Assembly (NCBI RefSeq): GCF_014202275.1
Contig: NZ_JACHGF010000005.1
Coordinates: forward strand, 124,001-188,000
DNA: 64,000 nucleotides
Source of the DNA: Rhabdobacter roseus
GTDB lineage: Bacteria > Bacteroidota > Bacteroidia > Cytophagales > Spirosomataceae
Direction of reading: 5' to 3'
Below, piece by piece: positions 27,701 through 35,142 of the stretch. The position numbers were made by a program, and so were the translations under genes. Every line of letters begins with the position of its first letter. The first letter of the stretch is position 1. The notes below the pieces were generated by a model that did no database searches, was not told where the DNA came from, and was given only the letters and a program-made list of their open reading frames with translations.

Positions 27701-27952
27701 ATCTTCGACGCCAGCTACGTCAAGCTGCGTGAGCTGTCGCTGGGCTATAACATTCCGGCATCGCTGCTCAAAAAGATTCACATTCAATCGGCCAAGGTAT
27801 CGCTGGTGGGACGTAACGTGTGGATGATCTTCAAAAACACGCCCCATGTCGATCCTGAGTTTGATGCCAAAGGAGGCAACGGACAAGGTTTTGGGTACGG
27901 TGAGCTTCCCAGCTCCCGTAGCTTAGGGATGAACCTATCGTTCTCTTTCTAA
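24776..27952 (+). CDS. SusC/RagA family TonB-linked outer membrane protein
   Basis: This TonB-dependent transporter has about 1058 residues, started at MKKTVLLFIWGCLIATVGTAQ, a clear signal peptide. An N-terminal carboxypeptidase-regulatory-like domain (IKGKITAVEDGLGLPGASII) is followed by the TonB-box/plug region (SEIVVTAFGIEREKKALGYT; IQIRGSSSISGNNQPLIVID; VLKGPNAAALYGSRAANGVI) and a beta-barrel ending LGMNLSFSF. The VVTAFGIEREKKALGYTVQ block marks a SusC subgroup distinct from the copy at 14031. A SusD-like gene and a small lipoprotein follow in the same operon. It takes up an unknown ligand; the linked aminotransferases hint at an amino compound, which is inference only. Confidence 0.93.
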   Translation: MKKTVLLFIWGCLIATVGTAQVRQIKGKITAVEDGLGLPGASIIYKGTNIGSNTDADGNFALTVPDDGVLVASFVGYLTQEIAIGSQTQFDIKLVADMRQLSEIVVTAFGIEREKKALGYTVQEIKGSALTESRSTNVANGLSGKIAGVRIQSNGGPGSGSTIQIRGSSSISGNNQPLIVIDGVPMQQSGNRTMGGGISEVNPDDIKEMSVLKGPNAAALYGSRAANGVILITTKNGQGTKGLGVEVNSNVTFERPWVKPDFQNTYGGGNGYRTWYSDGRSGSITNPLEIQQYRAVYDARYPLTGTAGTDESWGAPLDGRLVRHWWSGNEVAPLTPQPNNWEEYWNTGSTINNSVALSGGNDKGFFRLALSRVDQKGIMYYNDFHRNNFRINSGYNLAKNVSVTMSGEYIKSGSTNRGYQSGQQFIWSHRHISWAQLRDYESYIGVHNQRQVANRPADNLPPNWQHTFFLNPFFSNKKLPYGNDKDRLLGNVALNYKIAPYLSLMLRTGTDVWSDTRINITNFERIGNGNRTPGSFNEEVLRNQESNSDAILTFNKDITPDITTNVQVGGIIRSNYYKRNYFNVGELVVDGIYNAGNSVPSLNTIQSRIERSQVQSLFGAANFGWRNMIFLDLTARNDWSSTLPSSARSYFYPSASVSAVVTELLNLNSDVLSFGKVRASLAQVGNDADPFRLAQTFTANGSWNGSLSKFTESTEIANSSLKPEITTGLELGADLRFMRGKIGLDVTYYSQTTRNQILGVEISKASGYDRRVLNAGEVTNKGIEIVLSGSPVKLANGFSWDVSLNFARNRNEVVELAEGLTTYILATQRGMTSEARVGQPYGTLYGVAFLRSPDGQIVYGDNGLPRLNPTQQIIGNIQPNWTGGMLNTFSFKGITLTALVDVRMGGDIFDEGTGTGRWTGQYAETALGREEGVIGKGVREIKGADGSVSYIPNDIIVTANQLYAYNNPRNYHEAAIFDASYVKLRELSLGYNIPASLLKKIHIQSAKVSLVGRNVWMIFKNTPHVDPEFDAKGGNGQGFGYGELPSSRSLGMNLSFSF

Positions 27953-27990
27953 TCACGTAGCCCCAGATTGACTAAAAAAAAGTTTATCCT

Positions 27991-29472
27991 ATGAAAAGAA
28001 TACTAAACTATAAGATGGTTTGCGCGACCGCACTCGCCGGGCTACTCACCATCAGCAGCTGCACCGACGGCTTTGATAAAATGAATACCGATCCCAACAG
28101 CCCGACGGCCATTGGAGCGCAGTACCTGCTTCCTACCGGACTGGAAGCCTCCATCGACCGTTACTGGGGACACCGCACGCGCTTTGAGCGGATTAACATC
28201 GATGCCGCGGAGCTGTACGTGCAGCACCTGACCCGCAACATCTACTCCAACGAAGGCGATGACTACACGGTATCGCCCGCGCTGGTGGCCAACAACTGGA
28301 AAGGCTTCTTCAATGACGCCCTGCTGAACTTTCAGCGCATCATCATCCAGTCGGCACCGGATGGTACGGCCCCCAACGCCAACTACGAAGGCGTAGCGCT
28401 GGTGATGCGTACCTGGGTGTTCTCGCTGCTCACGGATATGTACGGGGCCATTCCCTACTCGGAAGCCATTAAAGGCACCTCGGGTGAGCCCATCTACACG
28501 CCTAAGTACGATGCCATGGAGCAGGTGTACGCCGGTATGCTGAACGACCTGAAAACCGCCAACGAGAAGCTAAGTACCTCGGGACCGGCCATCGCGGGCG
28601 ACATCTTGTACAGTGGCGATATTCTGAAGTGGAAAAAGTTTGCTAACTCACTGCGGCTGCGACTGGCCAACCGCCAGGCGGCTAAGAAACCCGCCGAGTC
28701 GCGGGCGATCTTCGCCGAAATCCTGGGTGACCCGGCCAAGTACCCTATCTTCACGAGCAACGCCGACAACGCCCAGCTCAACTGTACCACGGTACTGCCC
28801 AGCAACAACGAGTGGCACCAGGTGATGATCCAGGACGGCCGGACCGACTGGAACATCAGCAAAACGCTGGCCGACAAAATGAATGCCCTGGGTGATACCC
28901 GCATTACGGTGTATGCCAACCCCAACAAGGATGGCAAGTACGAAGGCCACGCCAACGGACTACCTGACGCCATCGCCACCGGGTACCTGGCTACCAGCTC
29001 TACCATCGGCAACTACTTTACCCGGGCCAATGCCCCGGAGGTAGTGATGACGCTGTCGGAACTGAACCTGATCCTGGCCGAAGCGGCCCTGGACGGAGAC
29101 ATTCCGGGTGGCGACGCCCAGGGGTACTTTGAAAAAGGCATCGCGGCTTCCTTTACCCAATTTGGCCTGACGGTACCTGCCAACTACCTGGCCACCGTTG
29201 GCCCTGTTACCCGCGAAAAGGTACTTGACCAAAAGTGGATCGCTTTGTTTGGCCAGGGGGTAGAGGCCTGGATCGAATGGCGTCGTACGGGCTTCCCCGT
29301 ATTTCCTACCCCGGACTCACGCGCTATTCTGCAAAACAACGGCATACTACCTACCCGCTTCCCCTACCCCAACTCCGAGTATTCGCTCAACGAAGCCAAC
29401 GTCAAGGCGGGCGAAGCACTCAACGGCGGCGCGAATACGATGCAAACCAAACTTTGGTGGGCCGAGAAATAG
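27991..29472 (+). CDS. SusD-like outer membrane lipoprotein (SusD/RagB superfamily)
   Basis: This 493-residue lipoprotein has signal MKRILNYKMVCATALAGLLT ending in lipobox ISSC. The mature start TDGFDKMNTDPNSPTAIGAQ is characteristic of the SusD-like 2 subgroup. Helical TPR-type repeats follow, with ALVMRTWVFSLLTDMYGAIPYSE matching the conserved second block and LRLANRQAAKKPAESRAIF mid-protein. The C-terminal part has WIALFGQGVEAWIEWRRTGFP, also typical. It lies 38 nt after its SusC partner. The role is surface capture of the substrate for SusC. Confidence 0.9.
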   Translation: MKRILNYKMVCATALAGLLTISSCTDGFDKMNTDPNSPTAIGAQYLLPTGLEASIDRYWGHRTRFERINIDAAELYVQHLTRNIYSNEGDDYTVSPALVANNWKGFFNDALLNFQRIIIQSAPDGTAPNANYEGVALVMRTWVFSLLTDMYGAIPYSEAIKGTSGEPIYTPKYDAMEQVYAGMLNDLKTANEKLSTSGPAIAGDILYSGDILKWKKFANSLRLRLANRQAAKKPAESRAIFAEILGDPAKYPIFTSNADNAQLNCTTVLPSNNEWHQVMIQDGRTDWNISKTLADKMNALGDTRITVYANPNKDGKYEGHANGLPDAIATGYLATSSTIGNYFTRANAPEVVMTLSELNLILAEAALDGDIPGGDAQGYFEKGIAASFTQFGLTVPANYLATVGPVTREKVLDQKWIALFGQGVEAWIEWRRTGFPVFPTPDSRAILQNNGILPTRFPYPNSEYSLNEANVKAGEALNGGANTMQTKLWWAEK

Positions 29473-29515
29473 GAACGCAACCCGTACGTAGTTCACCGAA
29501 AAACAGCATTTCACT

Positions 29516-29998
29516 ATGAAAAAAATACTTATCCATTGCTTATCCGCAGCTTGCCTGCTTTCAACGGCTCTTTTTGTTACTTCCTGCAAAGTGGATGATC
29601 CCTTCGTGGATCGGGTGGTAGCGCCCGTGCTGGTAGACATCGTAGGGGCTCCCTACGCGGCTCCTTTCGGAGCAGAACCTACCGTGACGTACCCAGCTAC
29701 CGACGCCCGGGTAATTCTGACGGCCCGCCTCCTCGAACTCGACAAAACCAATATCCTGGATTATACCAAGGGTATTGATTCCATTCCGGTTGCTAATATT
29801 GCCATGAAGATTACCCTCCGCACCGGTGCTACGCTGGGCGAAGTAACTTCGGATGCCAACGGAATGGTAAGGCTCGAAAAAACCTGGGCAGAACTAGGCG
29901 TAGCGGCACCGCGGGCCGGTTCGAATGTGAGAATATCCTGGACCGGGAGCTATAAAGGAATTACGTTTACCCGGCTGTCTCAAGTACAGGCCAGGTAG
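29516..29998 (+). CDS. Small lipoprotein of the SusCD operon, unknown function
   Basis: This 160-residue protein has lipoprotein signal MKKILIHCLSAACLLSTALF with lipobox VTSCK. The mature part appears all beta, resembling an immunoglobulin or Cna-B-like sandwich (VTYPATDARVILTARLLELD; IAMKITLRTGATLGEVTSDA; NVRISWTGSYKGITFTRLS). It lies 43 nt after the SusD-like gene and before a strong terminator, so it completes the operon. Small extra lipoproteins in this position often bind ligand at the surface. I do not recognise a named family. Confidence 0.75.
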   Translation: MKKILIHCLSAACLLSTALFVTSCKVDDPFVDRVVAPVLVDIVGAPYAAPFGAEPTVTYPATDARVILTARLLELDKTNILDYTKGIDSIPVANIAMKITLRTGATLGEVTSDANGMVRLEKTWAELGVAAPRAGSNVRISWTGSYKGITFTRLSQVQAR

Positions 29999-30010
29999 TC
30001 AACTGGACTT

Positions 30011-30055
30011 GCTATACCTGCTGGTCTATACATACATAGAGCCAGCAGGTATAGC
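30011..30055 (+). terminator. Terminator of the second SusCD operon
   Basis: Perfect 14-bp inverted repeat, arms 30011-30024 and 30042-30055 (GCTATACCTGCTGG with its complement), loop 17 nt, followed by ATTTT. It begins about 12 nt after the lipoprotein stop. Confidence 0.8.
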
Positions 30056-30176
30056 ATTTTCTCCGAAAAAATTGAATCAAAATATTGAATACTAATTCAT
30101 TAGGCGTTAAATTACTCTTGTCTTAGAAAGTACTTGTCCTGTTTACTATTTACCTATCAACCAACATCTAGTCACA

Positions 30177-31364
30177 ATGAATCAAAAACTTAACCGCCGC
30201 GACTTACTCAAATCTGGTTTGATGACCCTGGGTGGCCTTGCCGTAGCCCCTCACCTGACCGCCGGTGCCTTCGGTGACTCGTCCCTTACGCTGGACCCCG
30301 AGCAGCGGATCTACCGCAGCCCGATGGTACGCGAGTACTTTCTGGACAATACGAACGCTCCCAAAATCGTGGCGAAACTCAACGCCAACGAAAATCCCTA
30401 CGGTCCGCCCATGTCGGCCCGGAAAGCCGTGGCCGAATCGGTTGAACGCGGCAACCGCTACGCCTGGCAGGAAATGTACGACCTGATCGGAAAGATAGCC
30501 AAGAAAGAAGGCGTTACGCCCGAACATATCATGATGGGCCCCGGCTCTTCGGACCTGCTGGAAAAAGTAGCGCTGGTACTTTTCATGAACGGCAAAGGCA
30601 ACGTCGTGTCGGCTGATCCGTGTTACATGTCGCTGGTCAACGTAGCCAAAACCGTCGGCGCGAGCTGGAAGGCCGTTCCGTGTACGTCTGACTGGTCACA
30701 CGACCTGAAGGCCATGGAAGCCGCCGTCGACAGCGAGACCAAACTGGTGTATATTTGTAATCCCAACAACCCCACGGGTAGCATTACGTCCGGCAAAGAG
30801 CTGTTGGATTTCTGCTCGCGGGTTTCGGAAAAAGTACCCATTTTTGTTGATGAAGCTTACATTGAACTAGCCGTTGGCGCCGATACCCAAAGCATGGTGT
30901 CGCTATTGGCTCAGAAGAAAAACGTGATCGTAGCCCGTACCTTCTCCAAAATCATGGGAATGGCGGGTATCCGCGTAGGGTACATGGCCGCACAGCCGGA
31001 GTTCCTGGCGCAGATCCAGAAAATCACGCGCGGGGGTATGGGTATCTCCTACACCTCCATTTTTGCCGCCTCCGCCAGCATGGACGACACTGAGTTTCAG
31101 GTAACAACCCGCAAGCTCAACCACGAAGCCAAGCTATACCTCTACGAAAACCTCGACAAGATGGGCTACAAGTACATTCCTTCCTATACCAACTTCGTGA
31201 TCTTCCCGATTGGGATGTCAGGGCGGGATTTGCTCTCTAAGATGTCGGCCAAGGGCATTGGTGTGCGGGCGTTTGAAATCCAGAACAAGCCGTGGTGTCG
31301 GGTGAGCATCGGTACGATGGACGAAATGAAACTCTTCGTAGGTGCCTTGCAGCAAATAAGCTAA
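30177..31364 (+). CDS. Tat-exported PLP-dependent aminotransferase, class I/II (HisC-like)
   Basis: This fold-type I aminotransferase of 395 residues carries an N-terminal twin-arginine signal (LNRRDLLKSGLMTLGGLAVA). Core motifs are KLNANENPYGPP (HisC-like start), MGPGSSDLLEKVA, VYICNPNNPTGS (PLP-ring binding), IFVDEAYIELA (Asp) and VARTFSKIMGMAGIRVGYM with the Schiff-base Lys. Histidinol-phosphate aminotransferases share this layout, but export and the absence of his genes argue against that role. Tat transport fits a protein folded around PLP in the cytoplasm. It should transaminate an amino acid in the periplasm. A near relative lies two genes downstream, with a permease between them. Confidence 0.87.
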   Translation: MNQKLNRRDLLKSGLMTLGGLAVAPHLTAGAFGDSSLTLDPEQRIYRSPMVREYFLDNTNAPKIVAKLNANENPYGPPMSARKAVAESVERGNRYAWQEMYDLIGKIAKKEGVTPEHIMMGPGSSDLLEKVALVLFMNGKGNVVSADPCYMSLVNVAKTVGASWKAVPCTSDWSHDLKAMEAAVDSETKLVYICNPNNPTGSITSGKELLDFCSRVSEKVPIFVDEAYIELAVGADTQSMVSLLAQKKNVIVARTFSKIMGMAGIRVGYMAAQPEFLAQIQKITRGGMGISYTSIFAASASMDDTEFQVTTRKLNHEAKLYLYENLDKMGYKYIPSYTNFVIFPIGMSGRDLLSKMSAKGIGVRAFEIQNKPWCRVSIGTMDEMKLFVGALQQIS

Positions 31365-31412
31365 CACGGAGCCGGGCTCTCCTGGCGTGGAAGGCCCGCC
31401 CAACCCTCACAC

Positions 31413-31463
31413 AAGCGTAGTCTCTCGATCAGGTAGAAAGGTCCCTGATGGGAGGCTACGCTT
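31413..31463 (+). terminator. Imperfect hairpin after the first aminotransferase
   Basis: Arms about 31413-31432 and 31444-31463 form a long stem (AAGCGTAG and CTC blocks pair with GAG and CTACGCTT; ATCAGG with CCTGAT) with a few mismatches. It is followed by only a short T-run (CTTTACC), so termination may be partial and the permease may be read through. Confidence 0.5.
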
Positions 31464-31550
31464 TACCCACTACCTAATCAAACATCCTGGTTTTCAGGAT
31501 TAATTATCTATTAAGACGAAAGTAGTAGTCTTTAAATACCACCTGTGTTT

Positions 31551-32645
31551 ATGAGCGACGCCCTGCAAAAAACCATCACCCTACTTTTACTGATTGGCCT
31601 GGGATTGGTACTTCGATCAAAATTTAAAAACAAAGAACAGACCAATGGGATCAAGGAGATCGTGCTGTCAGTAGCACTTCCCTCCACCATCTTCATTGCC
31701 TTAATGAAAATTCACGTCGATACCACTCTCATCCTGGTGCCGCTGGTTACGTTGGTTTTCAACTTTTTTATGTACCTCATTTCGCCCTTTGCGCTGTCGC
31801 TTTTTGGCGTTGAGCGGCACAGTGCTACGGGCCGCACGCTCATGATGCTCATTCCTTCGCTGGCACCGGGCTTGTCGTGTTTTCCGTTCATTGCCGAGTT
31901 TTTGGGGGAAGACAGCCTGGCTATGGCCGCCATGGCCGACGTCGGCAATAAGTTCTTTGTGCTTATCTTTCTGTATATGATCGCGATGGGCATGTACCTG
32001 AAAAACAGCGCCAGCGAAACCTCCAATTTGGGCAGCAAGATCAAAAGCCTGCTCCTGAGTTTACTGAAAGAACCGATCAACATTCTTATCTTGCTGGCGT
32101 TTATTCTGCTCAGCCTGGGCATTAACTACCAGGCTTTTCCACCCGTCATTGCCGAGCTATTTGACAAAACCAGCGCGCTCATGACGCCCCTGGTGCTGAT
32201 CTTCATTGGCCTGGCCGTGCAGCTACGGGAGGGTAAAAAGAAACTCGTTACGTCCATCCTGTTTTTTCGGGCGGGGGTTACGATGCTATTCAGCGCGGCC
32301 ATCATTACCATTTTTAACATCAGTGATTTAAAAATGATGCTGCTGGCTACGGTGATTCCGCTCAGCTCGGCCAGCTTCTGGCCGTTTGCGCACATTTCGG
32401 CCTTCAACCTCAAAGAAGACGCCAACGGGCAATCCAAGGAGCGGCGGACGTTCGACATGGAGCTGGCCGTACTGCTGCTGGCTTTCTCGCTGCCCTTCTC
32501 AACGGTATTGATCCTGGGTATCCTTTCTACGGGTACTTTCTTCGCCGACGTCACGACGCTGATCACCTCCGGGCTGATCCTCATTGGCCTGGGTGCCGTC
32601 CCAAACTTAGTAAGTAAGGTCTTCGTGCGGCTGTCCAAGGCCTAG
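31551..32645 (+). CDS. AEC-family (auxin efflux carrier-like) membrane permease
   Basis: This 364-residue integral membrane protein has about ten hydrophobic segments, started at the ATG giving MSDALQKTITLLLLIGLGLV. The layout, with an N-terminal helix, KEIVLSVALPSTIFIALMKI near residue 40 and a repeat after a cytoplasmic loop near 160-175, resembles AEC/bile-acid-type carriers (Mem_trans family), which move carboxylates and amino-acid-like anions. It is placed between two exported aminotransferases, so it may carry their keto- or amino-acid product or substrate across the inner membrane. Direction and ligand cannot be read from sequence. Confidence 0.72.
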   Translation: MSDALQKTITLLLLIGLGLVLRSKFKNKEQTNGIKEIVLSVALPSTIFIALMKIHVDTTLILVPLVTLVFNFFMYLISPFALSLFGVERHSATGRTLMMLIPSLAPGLSCFPFIAEFLGEDSLAMAAMADVGNKFFVLIFLYMIAMGMYLKNSASETSNLGSKIKSLLLSLLKEPINILILLAFILLSLGINYQAFPPVIAELFDKTSALMTPLVLIFIGLAVQLREGKKKLVTSILFFRAGVTMLFSAAIITIFNISDLKMMLLATVIPLSSASFWPFAHISAFNLKEDANGQSKERRTFDMELAVLLLAFSLPFSTVLILGILSTGTFFADVTTLITSGLILIGLGAVPNLVSKVFVRLSKA

Positions 32646-32705
32646 GCTGGCTTCCTTAATTCGTTTTTTGCAAAAAAACTTCCTTCACCTTAATCCCCGA
32701 GCCCC

Positions 32706-33842
32706 ATGACAACGTTCAACCGCCGCAACTGGCTGCGCTCTGCCGCCGCGCTCACGGCCGGCGTTGCGGTCACTGATTTTTGGCGGCCTGCCGAAGCAGC
32801 CGAAGTAGGTTTGCCGCACCTGGCCGGTATGGCGATCAAAGCCCGGCTTAGCTCCAACGAGAATCCGCACGGTCCTTCGCCCAAGGCGCAGAAGGTTATA
32901 GCGGCGGCCATTCCGTCCAGCTACATGTACCACCGCGAGTCGTCCATGAAGCTGCGGAAGCTCATTGCGGCGGAGAACGGACTCACCGAAGACCACGTGA
33001 TCCTGGGCGCGGGCTCCGGGGAGTTGCTGGTGGCTACGGCGCTGTGCTACGCCATGAAAGGCGGGCCTAAGAGCCACATCGTGGGGGGCGACCTCACCTA
33101 CATGCAGCTCATCAGCGCGGCCAAAAAAGTTGGCGTAGACTTTAAAGGGGTACCTCTCACGGCGGATTTGGATTACAACCTGAATGCCATGCTGTCGGCC
33201 ATTGACGGTAGTACTTCCCTGGTATACCTCTGCAACCCCAACAATCCCACCGGCATCCCCGTCGACTCGGCCCAACTGGCGGCTTTCTGCCAAACGGCCA
33301 CGAAGCAAAAACCGGTGTTTATCGACGAGGCCTACATCGACTACGTATCAGATCCCAAAACGGCCACCATGACCGAGTGTATCCGTAAGGGGCAGGATGT
33401 GATCATCGCCCGTACGTTTTCCAAGGTACATGGCTTCGCCGGCCTGCGCGTAGGGTACCTGCTGGCCAAGCCCGAGATTGTCAATACCATCCGGAATTTC
33501 TACGCCGGGGGCGGCGGAATCTGTGCTACCTCCATTCAGGGAGCCGTGGTGAGCTACCAGGACGCCGACTTTATGAAGTACTCGCTCCAGAAAACCGAAG
33601 AGGCCAAGCAGTACCTCTACGCCTTGCTCAAAAGCAAAGGCTATACGCCCATTCCTTCTTCTACCAATTTTGTACTTTTCCCACTGAAGTCGGACGGCAG
33701 GGCCTTTGTGGGCGAAATGGCCAAGCAGGGCGTGTCGATCAAGCACTGGGACTACCGCGGGCAGTCGTACTGCCGGGTGAGCCTGGGTACCATGGAAGAA
33801 ATGAGGTACTTTGGCGATGCTTTCCAGAAAATAGCGGTCTAA
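32706..33842 (+). CDS. Second Tat-exported PLP-dependent aminotransferase (HisC-like)
   Basis: This 378-residue paralogue of the enzyme at 30177 has twin-arginine signal TTFNRRNWLRSAAALTAGVA. Motifs are RLSSNENPHGPS, LGAGSGELLVATALC, VYLCNPNNPTGIP, VFIDEAYIDYVS and IARTFSKVHGFAGLRVGYL with the PLP Lys; the C-terminus has FVLFPLKSDGRAFVGEMAKQ and SYCRVSLGTMEEM. The gene follows the permease by 60 nt and precedes the Hint-domain gene. Two different exported aminotransferases side by side suggest coupled transamination of a donor and an acceptor in the periplasm, which is inference. Confidence 0.87.
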   Translation: MTTFNRRNWLRSAAALTAGVAVTDFWRPAEAAEVGLPHLAGMAIKARLSSNENPHGPSPKAQKVIAAAIPSSYMYHRESSMKLRKLIAAENGLTEDHVILGAGSGELLVATALCYAMKGGPKSHIVGGDLTYMQLISAAKKVGVDFKGVPLTADLDYNLNAMLSAIDGSTSLVYLCNPNNPTGIPVDSAQLAAFCQTATKQKPVFIDEAYIDYVSDPKTATMTECIRKGQDVIIARTFSKVHGFAGLRVGYLLAKPEIVNTIRNFYAGGGGICATSIQGAVVSYQDADFMKYSLQKTEEAKQYLYALLKSKGYTPIPSSTNFVLFPLKSDGRAFVGEMAKQGVSIKHWDYRGQSYCRVSLGTMEEMRYFGDAFQKIAV

Positions 33843-33851
33843 CCAACATGG

Positions 33852-33887
33852 CTTAGGGCCAACCAGGTACCTGGTTGGCCCTAAGCA
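33852..33887. terminator. Perfect 36-bp palindrome with no loop
   Basis: Arms 33852-33869 and 33870-33887 are exact complements, with GGTACC at the centre. It sits between the second aminotransferase and the Hint-domain gene, 10 nt after the stop, followed by ATTTAACC. It probably acts as a terminator or RNA-stabilising hairpin; a protein-binding palindrome is also possible. Confidence 0.6.
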
Positions 33888-33902
33888 TTTAACCTACCTA
33901 GG

Positions 33903-34505
33903 ATGAAAATACGCTTGATGCTGGTGGCTACGGCCGTAGCCGCTACCCTTTCCGTAAGTACCTTGGCGCAGTCCAAAAAACAACAGAAAAGGTACCTTGC
34001 CGCGCAGGAAGTGCCTCAGGGCGATGCAACGAAAGAAAACGCCCCGGCTTTTTTTCCCGCTTACGCGTCCGTCACGATGGCCGACGGTACTTCCAAGCCC
34101 ATTTCAAAAGTATGCGCGGGCGAGCGGATCAAGTGCTACTACGAAGGCCAACTCACCACCACCCACGTAAAAGAGGTAGCCACAGCCGCCCTTACTTCCA
34201 TCACCGAGCTGTACCTACGGCCCGTCGACGAAGTGACCGCCAGCCGCCAAAGCTGGCCGATGGTACCGGCACTCTTGCTGGAAGCCACGCCCAATCACCC
34301 CGTGCAGACGCTGGCTGGACGCAAGCTGGTGAGTGAGCTTAAGAAAGGCGACGTGCTGCTGCGCTACGAAGCCGCCACGGGCCTGCTCTCGGCCTGGAAA
34401 GTGGGCCTCATTCAAGCCAAAGCCCGCCCGGTTGCCACGGCCTGTACCCTACGCACCGAAATGGGTTCCTTCCTAGTAGAAAATCTGGTGGTGCTGGATC
34501 GGTAG
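33903..34505 (+). CDS. Secreted protein with a stand-alone Hint (hedgehog/intein) domain
   Basis: This 200-residue protein has signal peptide MKIRLMLVATAVAATLSVST ending LAQ. The remainder matches the Hint fold pattern: an opening strand VTMADGTSKPISKVCAGERI (compare the common MADGS-KPIEDV-VGD form), VTELYL-like mid strands, block B ATPNHPVQTLAGRKLVSELK with the conserved T-x-x-H, GDVLLRYEAATGLL, and a closing strand FLVENLVVLDR. The usual catalytic Cys/Ser at the domain start is replaced by the Ala-Ser-Val context, and the final His-Asn is absent, so protein splicing is unlikely; cleavage or ester formation remains possible. No obvious extein. It lies 60 nt after the aminotransferase. Confidence 0.6.
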   Translation: MKIRLMLVATAVAATLSVSTLAQSKKQQKRYLAAQEVPQGDATKENAPAFFPAYASVTMADGTSKPISKVCAGERIKCYYEGQLTTTHVKEVATAALTSITELYLRPVDEVTASRQSWPMVPALLLEATPNHPVQTLAGRKLVSELKKGDVLLRYEAATGLLSAWKVGLIQAKARPVATACTLRTEMGSFLVENLVVLDR

Positions 34506-34527
34506 GGGTACTTTGGGTATACTCACA

Positions 34528-34576
34528 AAAAAGATCAGGGCCTGTCTTCAAGTAGAAGGGAGGCCCTGATCTTTTT
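34528..34576. terminator. Bidirectional terminator between the Hint and DUF2693-like genes
   Basis: Arms 34528-34543 and 34561-34576, perfect 16-bp inverted repeat (AAAAAGATCAGGGCCT with its complement), loop 17 nt, T-runs on both strands. Located between convergent genes. Confidence 0.85.
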
Positions 34577-34601
34577 GTATATTTTCCTGAAAGTACCCCT
34601 A

Positions 34602-34934
34602 CTAAGCCGCCAGCAGGAGGTTGGCTACTTTGCACGAGCGCCAGTCCATGCGCTGGGCGTCGAAGTAGGTGAGTACGCTGAGTTGCGGCTCTCGCTCGCT
34701 TTTAGGCGTATAGTCGGTATGTAGCAGATCGAGCTGCAAAGTACCTGCCGCCGGGCGAAACGACCCGTCTTTTTTGCGGTAGACAAAGGCCACGATGCCC
34801 TCGTTCATGGCCTTGCGAAGTTTGTAAGAAGCCCAGGCCTTACGCAGTGCCTCGGCAAAGTTAGTGCAGTCGGGCAGAACCGACCAGGCCGTCGAAAATA
34901 CCTGTGATCTATCTTGGTTGGTTAGCTTGTTCAT
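34602..34934 (-). CDS. DUF2693/WYL_2-like small beta-barrel protein
   Basis: This is a cytoplasmic protein of 110 residues. The core IVAFVYRKKDGSFRPAAGTL followed by VLTYFDAQRMDWRSCKVANL matches the DUF2693 (WYL_2, Sm-like SH3 barrel) pattern seen in many Bacteroidota, in which the domain resembles the ligand-sensing WYL module. N-terminal helix FAEALRKAWASYKLRKAMNE. No partner gene is evident: the neighbour on the same strand ends elsewhere and the region upstream is AT-rich. Possible nucleic-acid or small-ligand binding; no known role. Confidence 0.6.
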   Translation of the reverse strand: MNKLTNQDRSQVFSTAWSVLPDCTNFAEALRKAWASYKLRKAMNEGIVAFVYRKKDGSFRPAAGTLQLDLLHTDYTPKSEREPQLSVLTYFDAQRMDWRSCKVANLLLAA

Positions 34935-35064
34935 CGCTTTTGCTATTCTATTTCATGAGCTATAAAGTACCTTTTATAGAACACAAAACAGAGCAAAATC
35001 ATTACACCATTTAGTAACTATTTTCAATGTAAAACTATTAATAATCAATAAGTTAATAAAAAAT

Positions 35065-35140
35065 AAAGTACCCCTGCCAACCCTATAGGTTTAGGTACTT
35101 TCAATCCTGAAAGTACCCTTCAGGAAGCGGGGGTACTTTC
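35065..35140. repeat. Cluster of four AAAGTACC/GGTACTTT words; terminator-like
   Basis: AAAGTACC at 35065-35072 and 35110-35117 alternates with GGTACTTT at 35094-35101 and 35132-35139. The last pair forms a 10-bp perfect stem (35109-35118 with 35131-35140, loop 12 nt) right after the minus-strand EEP gene stop, where a terminator is expected. Confidence 0.6.
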
Positions 35141-35142
35141 AC

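Noticed and set aside
30177-33842. Histidine biosynthesis role for the two HisC-like genes
   Set aside because: Both have Tat signals and no other his genes are near; export makes a biosynthetic role unlikely.
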